Below, in pieces: positions 1 to 5,016 of a stretch of DNA of 6,574 nt. The first letter of the stretch is position 1. Every line of letters begins with the position of its first letter. Source of the stretch: an uncultured Eubacteriales bacterium (GTDB lineage: Bacteria; Bacillota_A; Clostridia; Christensenellales; Aristaeellaceae); contig ONXY01000458.1 in assembly GCA_900321945.1 (NCBI GenBank), forward strand, positions 1 through 6,574, written 5' to 3'. Under the pieces are notes generated by a model that had not been told where the DNA came from, searched no databases, and saw nothing but the letters and a program-made list of their open reading frames with translations. A program made the translations under genes and the position numbers.

Positions 1-1
1 C

Positions 2-115
2 GACAAGAACACCTTCTTCAGCGACGTCCGGACCCTCGGAGTGCTGCCGCGGAAGACCTTTTCCATGGGAGAGGCGGATCAGAAGCGTTTCTACATGGAA
101 GCCAGAAAAATCTGA
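2..115 (+). CDS. C-terminal end of an unrecognised protein (5' end outside window)
   Basis: An open frame enters from the left edge and ends at TGA 113-115, giving the last 37 residues (starting DKNTFF, ending MEARKI). The tail is charged and soluble-looking, with no membrane segment and no motif I can assign. It is very probably a real gene end, because a strong intrinsic terminator in the same direction begins 13 bases after the stop and the codon use matches the neighbours (GC-rich third positions). I do not recognise the family, and 37 residues are too few to propose a function. Confidence 0.72.
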   Translation, partial: DKNTFFSDVRTLGVLPRKTFSMGEADQKRFYMEARKI

Positions 116-127
116 ATCCGGATACGG

Positions 128-167
128 CGCGGGGCTGCCTCTTCTGTGAGGCAGCCCCGCGTTTTTT
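128..167 (+). terminator. Strong rho-independent terminator of the leftmost gene
   Basis: A 14-bp perfect stem (128-141 pairing with 148-161, core GGGGCTGCCTC) closes a 6-base loop (TTCTGT) and is followed directly by six T (162-167). It lies just after the stop of the plus-strand gene and just before the stop of the convergent minus-strand beta-helix gene. On the minus strand the hairpin has no adjacent T-tract, so it should work mainly for plus-strand transcripts. It may still help separate the two converging units. Confidence 0.93.
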
Positions 168-171
168 GCTG

Positions 172-2163
172 TCAGCCGTTCCACGCGCCGAAGGGGCCCG
201 GAAGCACCGCGCCCTCCGGATGCGGCGTCCCGGTCCGGTCGCAGGAGACCAGCGGATCCGGCGTCACCGGCCGGATATCCTCCGTCGTCCAGGCCATCTT
301 CAGGTTCTCAAGCATGCCGCGCGGCGCGAAAGGCTTCTCCGCGCAGGGAGCGAAACGGACCGCGCCGGACGCCCCGTCCAGGCTCAGATCCATCCAGGCG
401 TTCTGCCCTTCCCTGTCGAACCCGTAGAACTCCTGCCAGGCCGGAAGATTCAGGCAGTTTTCCGGCTCCGGATACATGACCCGCAGATATCCTCCGGTCA
501 TCCTGACGTACAGATTGCCTTCCGCCCGGTTGTCCGCGGTGGGGAAGCAGACCGCCGCCTCGCCGCAGTCGTAGAAAATGTTGTTCGTCACCACCGCCTT
601 CCGGGAGGTGCCGCCCCGGTCGAAGCCGCTCATGCGGAAGGGTACGGGCTTCGCGTAGTACCCGCCGTAGCGGCAGCGTCCGATCAGGTTGTGGGAGATG
701 TGCAGGCGGTCGGTTCCCTCGGCATAAACGGCGTAGCCGTTGACCGTATCGTTCTCCCGCAGCCTGTACCAGCCTGAGGAACCCGGCTCGACGGGGACCG
801 CGGCCGGGTCGAAGCGTCCCTCCACGTTCCAGATGATGTTGTTGTCGATCAGGTTGACGCCGTCCCGGGTGCATTCGATGAAGATCGCTTCCCGCTGCTG
901 AATCCCGTTCAGGAACAGATTACAGGTGATCCGGTTGTTGACGTTCCCGCAGTCCAGCCAGAGGTGGTCCGCACGAAGGGTGTCCCGGAACACGTTTCCG
1001 CGGATCAGGCCGTTTACGCTGTTGTGCAGCTTGACCGCGCCCGCCTCCCAGGAAAGCTCCATCCGCTGCCAGCCGGTTCCGCTGATCACGTTGTTCTCAA
1101 TCAGCATCTCCTCCGCGAACAGCCCGGCGATTCCGCAGACGCCGGCGTCCCGGATCTCGCAGCCCCGGATCACGGACCGGCCGATGATTTCCCCCGGGAA
1201 ATGCTCGTGATGCCAGCACTCGTTCCCCACGTCGATCCCCACGCCGTTGGACCAGTCGATCACGCAGTCCTCGATAATCCAGTGATGCCCGCGGTACGCG
1301 GATATCGCGCCGCGCTGAGGAACCGGCGCGCCGGTGGCCGCGTGAGCGCAGGTCAGGCCCTTTACCCGGATAAAGGACAGGAACGGCTCCTCCGGCGCGA
1401 AGCACTGCTCGCGGACCGTCAGCTCGATCCGGTGATCCCGGGGGTCTTCATCCCCCGGAAGGCGGAAATGAACGGTCTGCCCGTTATGCTCCACCCAGTA
1501 CGTGCCGTCCTCCTTCCCCATGCCCTCGTACAGGGGAACCTGCTTCAGCGGCTTTCCGTCGCAGAACACGCATCCGCGGCGGTTGAGGTAGGGCGTCATG
1601 TCCGTTTTCGCGTACTCGATAAACAGGCGGTCGTGCAGAATATTGACCGCGCAGAAGGGATTGTAGCCCCGGAACATATCCGGATCCAGCCGGTGGGCGA
1701 AAATACGCGCCCCGTCCGGAGCGGCCTCCTGCCCGAAGCCTCTCAGCCGCCAGCCCGTGCTGGGAGCGAAGGAACGGATCTCTTCCGAGGCGGATATGAC
1801 GACGGGCCCGTCCCCGTATGCCTCATAGCTGATCATATGCTCCGGATCCGTCCCGCCCCTCCGGGGACGCACGCACTCCCGGTAAGTGCCGGCGTGAATC
1901 CGGACCCGCGTCCCCGGCTCCGCCAGGTCGGCGGCCCGCTGGATCGTCTTCAGCGGGCGCTCCGCGCTTCCGTCGTTCTGATCGGAGGCGGCAGGAACCT
2001 CCCCGCCGACGTACAGGGTCCGGGCGTATTTGCAGTCCTTTTCCCAGAAGGCATACGGAGTTCCGTCCGGCAGCAGCGCCGTCAGATCCTCCGCCGGCCG
2101 CCCGGCCGCGCCTTCCGGTTTCGCGTTTTCCGGGCTTTTCCCGGTATGTCGTGTTTCTGTCAT
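172..2163 (-). CDS. Right-handed beta-helix glycosidase-like protein, GH120 (beta-xylosidase) type
   Basis: A 663-residue protein without signal peptide or membrane segment, so probably cytoplasmic. Residues about 49-131 form the entry of a parallel beta-helix (TLYVGG, then DGSAERPLKTIQRAADLAEPGTR, then AGTYRE and RPRRGG). Repeated beta-helix rungs with N/V/I patterns (IIEDCVI, VIRGCEI, LIENNVI, LIRGNVF, ITCNLF, LIDNNII, ISHNLI, VTNNIF) run from about 294 to 555. Order and wording resemble GH120 beta-xylosidases such as XylC of Thermoanaerobacterium: REQCF, AHAAT (273-277), WIIED, AVKLH (376-380), WLDCG (402-406) and IFIEC (427-431). The GH120 nucleophile Asp and acid/base Glu (Asp382/Glu405 in XylC, from memory) would be D404 and E430 here. 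By family knowledge the role would be release of xylose from short xylo-oligosaccharides; the exact sugar is inference. ATG 2163 is supported by AAGGAGAA; the next in-frame ATG is residue 110, inside the fold. It is divergent from the PHP gene. A lyase or other beta-helix enzyme remains possible. Confidence 0.85.
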   Translation of the reverse strand: MTETRHTGKSPENAKPEGAAGRPAEDLTALLPDGTPYAFWEKDCKYARTLYVGGEVPAASDQNDGSAERPLKTIQRAADLAEPGTRVRIHAGTYRECVRPRRGGTDPEHMISYEAYGDGPVVISASEEIRSFAPSTGWRLRGFGQEAAPDGARIFAHRLDPDMFRGYNPFCAVNILHDRLFIEYAKTDMTPYLNRRGCVFCDGKPLKQVPLYEGMGKEDGTYWVEHNGQTVHFRLPGDEDPRDHRIELTVREQCFAPEEPFLSFIRVKGLTCAHAATGAPVPQRGAISAYRGHHWIIEDCVIDWSNGVGIDVGNECWHHEHFPGEIIGRSVIRGCEIRDAGVCGIAGLFAEEMLIENNVISGTGWQRMELSWEAGAVKLHNSVNGLIRGNVFRDTLRADHLWLDCGNVNNRITCNLFLNGIQQREAIFIECTRDGVNLIDNNIIWNVEGRFDPAAVPVEPGSSGWYRLRENDTVNGYAVYAEGTDRLHISHNLIGRCRYGGYYAKPVPFRMSGFDRGGTSRKAVVTNNIFYDCGEAAVCFPTADNRAEGNLYVRMTGGYLRVMYPEPENCLNLPAWQEFYGFDREGQNAWMDLSLDGASGAVRFAPCAEKPFAPRGMLENLKMAWTTEDIRPVTPDPLVSCDRTGTPHPEGAVLPGPFGAWNG

Positions 2164-2170
2164 GTTTCAT

Positions 2171-2178
2171 TTCTCCTT
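2171..2178 (-). promoter_or_regulatory. Ribosome binding site of the GH120-like gene
   Basis: On the minus strand AAGGAGAA stands 7 bases before ATG 2163 and fixes this start. An out-of-frame ATG (2170-2168) lies immediately after the site with no spacing, so it is unlikely to be used. Confidence 0.82.
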
Positions 2179-2251
2179 TTTCGGATCTGTCCGGCAGGTT
2201 TGTCCGTTCCGTGAAGACGCGGCCGGATGCCGGGCAAAAACTCCCGCGGGG

Positions 2252-2279
2252 AAAAAGCCGCTCCGGAGCGTCCGGCGGC
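2252..2279 (-). terminator. Terminator-like hairpin in the leader of the GH120-like gene (possible attenuator)
   Basis: Read on the minus strand, GCCGC-CGGA, loop CGC, TCCG-(GA bulge)-GCGGC forms a 9-bp stem with a two-base bulge, followed directly by TTTTT (2256-2252). The shape is that of an intrinsic terminator pointing towards the GH120-like gene, whose start is about 90 bases further on. It would matter only if transcription starts to its right. A weak candidate -10 (TATATG, 2317-2312, minus strand, with a poor -35 GTATCA 17 bases upstream) would allow that. The repeats that form the stem could instead be a protein binding site, so this call is tentative. Confidence 0.35.
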
Positions 2280-2288
2280 GCTCCGGAG
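2259..2288. repeat. Duplicated 10-bp palindromic element, candidate operator
   Basis: CGCTCCGGAG occurs at 2259-2268 and again at 2279-2288, exactly 20 bp (about two helical turns) apart. The first copy extends to a perfect 12-bp palindrome (CGCTCCGGAGCG, 2259-2270); the second is a 10-of-12 version. The right copy ends two bases before the -35 box of the PHP gene promoter. That is a plausible place for a regulator acting on one or both divergent genes. CCGGA-rich words are common in this GC-rich DNA, which lowers confidence. Confidence 0.4.
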
Positions 2289-2290
2289 GG

Positions 2291-2319
2291 TTGACACCGC
2301 TTCTTCCGGAACATATACT
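2291..2319 (+). promoter_or_regulatory. Sigma-A type promoter of the PHP-domain gene
   Basis: TTGACA (2291-2296, perfect -35) and TATACT (2314-2319, five of six -10 bases) are separated by 17 bases, the ideal spacer. Transcription should begin around 2325-2327. This places the GGAGGG ribosome site almost at the 5' end of the message and leaves the ATG at 2322 upstream of the expected transcript start. It is the only AT-rich promoter-like stretch in the 182-bp divergent region. Confidence 0.82.
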
Positions 2320-2327
2320 GAATGATC

Positions 2328-2333
2328 GGAGGG
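2328..2333 (+). promoter_or_regulatory. Ribosome binding site deciding the PHP gene start
   Basis: GGAGGG lies 12 bases before ATG 2346, somewhat long but usable. The in-frame ATG at 2322 has no such site upstream and would precede the predicted transcription start, so 2346 is preferred. Confidence 0.7.
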
Positions 2334-2345
2334 CTGATACGAAAG

Positions 2346-3155
2346 ATGAAATCATGGATTTATGAGACCCACCTGCACACTTCCCCGGCCAGCGCCTGTT
2401 CCGACACCCGCGGCCGGGATTATATCGCGCCGTACATGGACGCCGGATACGCGGGCGTCATCGTGACGGATCATTTCTGGGGCGGCAACTGCGGCATCGA
2501 CCGGTCTCTGCCCTGGAGGGAGTTCGTGAATCAGTTCTGCGCAGGATATGAAGATACGCTGAACGAGGGAATCCGGCGCGGATTCCCGGTATATTTCGGC
2601 TGGGAGGAGACCTTCGAGGGGGACGACTATCTGGTATACGGTCTGGACAAGGGCTGGCTGCTGGAACACCCGGAAGTGGTTTCCTGGACCCGGAAGGAAC
2701 AGTTTGAACAGGTGCACGCGTACGGCGGCTGCGTCGTGCACGCGCATCCCTTCCGGGCGGCGCACTACATCCACGCCATCCATCTGGCGCCGGAGCTGGC
2801 GGACGGGGTGGAGGGCTTCAACGCGGGAAACGCGGAAAAATGGAACATCTTGGGCATGCGCTACGCGCGCCTGACCGGCCTTCCCGTAACCGCGGGCTCG
2901 GACAACCATCACGCGGACCGGATGGGCCCGCACAACCTGGCGGGCGTTGCTTTCAGCCGTCCTCTGAATTCCCTGGACGACTACATTCAGGCCGTTCTGC
3001 GCCGGGAGCCCTTCGACGCGCGGTATCCGGGCGTCCTGCCCGAATGGACGGAGGACGTGGAGGCGGATCTGCCAGTTTACCTGCTGGACCGGGAGGAAAA
3101 GTACACCCTCATCGACGCTGGCGCGCTGCTGCGCGGCGCGCGGAAAAACGGCTGA
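2346..3155 (+). CDS. PHP-domain metal-dependent hydrolase (putative phosphoesterase)
   Basis: A 269-residue soluble protein carrying a full set of PHP motifs: HLHT (H9, H11) near the N-terminus, TDH (D42, H43), the acidic GWEETF segment (E87/E88), VVHAHPFR (H132, H134) and GSDNHH (D186, H188). These residues normally bind a two- or three-metal centre (Mn, Fe or Zn) at the end of a beta/alpha barrel. Relatives include histidinol-phosphate phosphatase (HisK type), trypsin-inhibitor-like YciV/RNase AM enzymes and cyclic phosphodiesterases. The tail from about 205 is a short alpha-helical end without an added domain, so this is a stand-alone PHP enzyme. The substrate cannot be read from the sequence: no his genes are nearby, and the only near partner is the divergent GH120-like gene. 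Start 2346 follows the promoter and ribosome site; an in-frame ATG at 2322 would add eight residues but lacks support. It converges on a small minus-strand gene 31 bases downstream. Confidence 0.88.
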   Translation: MKSWIYETHLHTSPASACSDTRGRDYIAPYMDAGYAGVIVTDHFWGGNCGIDRSLPWREFVNQFCAGYEDTLNEGIRRGFPVYFGWEETFEGDDYLVYGLDKGWLLEHPEVVSWTRKEQFEQVHAYGGCVVHAHPFRAAHYIHAIHLAPELADGVEGFNAGNAEKWNILGMRYARLTGLPVTAGSDNHHADRMGPHNLAGVAFSRPLNSLDDYIQAVLRREPFDARYPGVLPEWTEDVEADLPVYLLDREEKYTLIDAGALLRGARKNG

Positions 3156-3186
3156 GCCGCGGACGGCCCGGCGCAGGCGCCCCGAG

Positions 3187-3405
3187 TCAGTATTCCGTCG
3201 GCGGGATCTCCCTGATCCCGTAGGCGTCCATAAACGCCTTCAGATCCTCCGGCGTACGGATCAGCATCATCTCCGTGTATTTCCCGGTGGCCAGATCCTT
3301 AAAGCCGGCCGTGGTTTCCCCGGTGCAGATGCTCTTATGCAGCACGGGCTGGCGGACGGACGGATCGTAAGCCGGCGCTTTCTCTTTCCTGTGAAACAGA
3401 CGCAT
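3187..3405 (-). CDS. Small conserved protein of unknown function (72 residues)
   Basis: A 72-residue soluble protein with a basic N-terminus (MRLFHRKEKAPAYDP), a central SICTGETTAGFKDLATGKY block containing its only cysteine (C27), and a C-terminal part MMLIRTPEDLKAFMDAYGI that looks like a strand followed by a helix. I recall very similar short proteins in many Clostridia, often as hypothetical and sometimes under the label 'aspartate dehydrogenase'. That label cannot be right here: the protein has no room for a dinucleotide fold. Reality is supported by an excellent ribosome site (AAAGGAGGT, 8 bases before ATG) and by the ordered, conserved-looking sequence. It lies downstream of livF behind a hairpin and may be read at low level with the liv operon. 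I see no promoter of its own. No function is proposed. Confidence 0.85.
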   Translation of the reverse strand: MRLFHRKEKAPAYDPSVRQPVLHKSICTGETTAGFKDLATGKYTEMMLIRTPEDLKAFMDAYGIREIPPTEY

Positions 3406-3413
3406 TCCCGTAA

Positions 3414-3422
3414 ACCTCCTTT
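3414..3422 (-). promoter_or_regulatory. Near-perfect ribosome binding site of the 72-residue gene
   Basis: AAAGGAGGT on the minus strand, 8 bases before ATG 3405, matches the anti-Shine-Dalgarno end of 16S rRNA along its whole length. It is the strongest such site in the window and shows that this short frame is translated. Confidence 0.85.
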
Positions 3423-3430
3423 ACAGACGG

Positions 3431-3477
3431 AACGCCGGACCGCTCTCCCCGGAATCGGGGGAACGGTCCGGCGTTTT
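3431..3477 (-). terminator. Long hairpin between livF and the 72-residue gene (weak or leaky terminator)
   Basis: AACGCCGGACCG (3431-3442) pairs perfectly over 12 bp with CGGTCCGGCGTT (3464-3475). Inside it CCCCG (3447-3451) pairs with CGGGG (3456-3460). It begins only a few bases after the livF stop, so it is placed as the liv operon terminator. On the minus strand the stem is preceded by AAA but followed only by TTCCGTCTGT, a poor T-tract. On the plus strand four T follow (3474-3477), partly inside the stem. Partial termination, letting some transcription reach the small gene, or 3'-end protection of the liv message are the likely roles. Confidence 0.65.
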
Positions 3478-3478
3478 C

Positions 3479-4198
3479 CTATCTCGCTCTTTCGCCCAGG
3501 TAGGCCTCCTGAATGGCCTCGCTGGCCAGCAGTTCCTGCCCGGTTCCGCTCATGGTGATACGGCCGGTTTCCAGCACATAGGCGTAATCGCAGGCGTGCA
3601 GCGCGGCGTTGGCGTTCTGCTCGATCAGAAGCACCGTCATGCCCGTGCTCTTCAGCCGCTGAATAATCCGGAAAATGTCCTTCACGACCAGCGGCGCGAG
3701 GCCCAGGGAGGGCTCGTCCATCATGATCAGCTTCGGACGGGTCATCATCGCCCGGCCCACAGCCAGCATCTGCTGCTCGCCGCCGGACAGCGTCCCGGCC
3801 AGCTGCCAGGAACGTTCCTTCAGCCGCGGGAAAAGCTCGTACACATAGGCGATATCCTGCCCGATCACTTCCGTGTCTTTCCGGAGGTAGGCTCCGATGC
3901 GCAGGTTTTCGAGAACCGTCAGATTCGGAAACACCCGCCGCCCTTCCGGCACCATGGCGATCCCCGTTTCCACGATCTTCTGGGTTCCGTAATCGGTGAT
4001 ATCCCGGCCCTCGAAATACACCCGGCCTTCCTTCGGCCTCACCAGCCCGGAAATGGTCCGGAGGGAGGTGCTTTTCCCCGCGCCGTTGGCGCCGATCAGG
4101 GTCACGATCTGGCCCTGTTCCACGTCAAAGGAGATCCCCTTCAGGGCCTCGATACCGCCGTAGCTGACCACCAGGTTTGTCACTTTCAGCAGACTCAT
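3479..4198 (-). CDS. livF: Branched-chain amino acid ABC transporter, ATP-binding protein LivF
   Basis: A 239-residue ATPase subunit that powers uptake of leucine, isoleucine and valine (HAAT family) at the inner face of the membrane, as partner of LivG. Visible motifs: Walker A GANGAGKST (36-44), the LivF-type VPEGRRVF (83-90) where most ABC proteins have the Q-loop glutamine, signature LSGGEQQ (137-143), Walker B LIMMDEPS (157-164) with catalytic E162, D-loop LGLAP, and IEQN (192-195) in place of the usual H-loop histidine. The E-for-Q and Q-for-H changes are normal for LivF. Length equals the family norm, and the ending EAYLGER is typical. The start ATG shares bases with the livG stop (ATGA, 4195-4198), with GAGGA touching the start and a GGGGGTGG further upstream. 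Translation is therefore probably coupled. It is the last liv gene before a hairpin. Confidence 0.96.
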   Translation of the reverse strand: MSLLKVTNLVVSYGGIEALKGISFDVEQGQIVTLIGANGAGKSTSLRTISGLVRPKEGRVYFEGRDITDYGTQKIVETGIAMVPEGRRVFPNLTVLENLRIGAYLRKDTEVIGQDIAYVYELFPRLKERSWQLAGTLSGGEQQMLAVGRAMMTRPKLIMMDEPSLGLAPLVVKDIFRIIQRLKSTGMTVLLIEQNANAALHACDYAYVLETGRITMSGTGQELLASEAIQEAYLGERAR

Positions 4199-5016
4199 TC
4201 CTCATCCACCCCCAGATACGCGGCGATCACCACGGGATTCTGCTGAACCTCTTCCGGCGTGCCGTTGGCGATGGGCTTTCCGAAGTCCAGCACATAGATC
4301 CGGTCCGAAATATCCATGACCAGGTTCATGTGATGCTCGATCATGAAGACGGTCAGATTGAACTCATTCTTGATCCGCACGATGAACTCCCCGAGCTCGC
4401 GTGTTTCCTGGGGATTCATTCCCGCCGCCGGCTCGTCCAGCAGCAGAAGCGACGGATCCGTGGCCAGGGCCCGGGCGATCTCCAGCAGGCGCTGTTTTCC
4501 GTAGGGAAGGCTGGTGGCTTTTTCCTCCGCCACGTCCGTGAGCCCCACGGTCTCCAGCAGCTTCCAGGCTTTCTCCCGGTTCTTTTTCTCCTCCTCCGCG
4601 TTCAGGTGAAGCATCTGGGTGAGCAGGCCGCTCTTCCGGCGCAGATGCATGGCGGTCATGACGTTTTCAAACACCGTCATGCCGGAGAACAGACGGATGT
4701 TCTGGAAGGTGCGGGCGATGCCCAGCTGCGTGATCCTGTCCGGCGTATGATGCAGACGGGTGGATCCGATCTCCTGATCCCGGAAAAAGATCCGGCCGCC
4801 GGTCGGCTGGTATACGGAGGTCACGCAGTTGAAGGCCGTCGTCTTCCCGGCGCCGTTGGGCCCGATCAGCGCGACGATCTCGCCCTGGTCGATATGCATG
4901 GAGAAATCGTTCACGGCGATTACGCCGCCGAACTGCATGGTCAGATGCTCCAGCTTCAGCACGGGGGTTCCGGAGGTTTCCATATCCGGCACGGTCTGAA
5001 TGCTCGTCTCGCTCAT
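4195..5016 (-). CDS. livG: Branched-chain amino acid ABC transporter, ATP-binding protein LivG
   Basis: A 273-residue ATPase subunit, partner of LivF in the HAAT importer. Motifs: Walker A GPNGAGKTT (52-60), Q-loop RTFQNIRLF (Q105), the LivG-type degenerate signature LPYGKQR (170-176), Walker B LLLLDEPAAG (190-199) with E195, D-loop GMNP, and H-loop IEHHM (H228). The region about 120-150 (MHLRRKSGLLTQ, then a charged EEEKKNREKA helix) is the usual LivG insertion that helps contact the permeases. About 17 residues precede the first strand (VLKLEHLTM), slightly more than in E. coli LivG; an internal ATG at residue 12 exists. The chosen start is favoured because it overlaps the livM stop (ATGA, 5013-5016) and has AAGGAGG 10 bases upstream. 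Its stop overlaps livF in the same manner. Confidence 0.96.
   Translation of the reverse strand: MSETSIQTVPDMETSGTPVLKLEHLTMQFGGVIAVNDFSMHIDQGEIVALIGPNGAGKTTAFNCVTSVYQPTGGRIFFRDQEIGSTRLHHTPDRITQLGIARTFQNIRLFSGMTVFENVMTAMHLRRKSGLLTQMLHLNAEEEKKNREKAWKLLETVGLTDVAEEKATSLPYGKQRLLEIARALATDPSLLLLDEPAAGMNPQETRELGEFIVRIKNEFNLTVFMIEHHMNLVMDISDRIYVLDFGKPIANGTPEEVQQNPVVIAAYLGVDEE

Noticed and set aside
166..777. A 203-codon plus-strand frame and overlapping frames at the left end
   Set aside because: The start lies within the terminator T-run and the frame runs antisense to the beta-helix gene; the composition is that of a shadow frame.
964..2214. A 416-codon plus-strand open frame opposite the GH120-like gene
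   Set aside because: It is the antisense shadow of a GC-rich gene: the protein is rich in Arg, Ala, Pro, Gly and His, with no domain or fitting ribosome site, while the opposite strand encodes a coherent beta-helix protein.
2241..2256. CCCGCGGG palindrome flanked by A-runs in the divergent region
   Set aside because: Its central two bases leave no room for a hairpin loop, and short GC palindromes are expected in DNA of this composition.
1823..2314. A 163-codon minus-strand frame crossing the start of the GH120-like gene
   Set aside because: It would compete with the well-supported start at 2163, its translation is Arg/Gly-rich and has no homology-like pattern, and it crosses the promoter region.
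3156..3186. GGCGC / GGCGCC words between the convergent genes as a possible terminator
   Set aside because: The stem is too short and overlaps itself, and no T-run follows on either strand.
3479..4198. LivF lacks the standard Q-loop glutamine and H-loop histidine
   Set aside because: Glu in VPEGRRVF and Gln in EQN are normal for the LivF family, so this is not a defect.
4195..5016. LivG signature reads LPYGKQR instead of LSGGQ
   Set aside because: This degenerate signature is usual in LivG proteins and does not suggest loss of activity.
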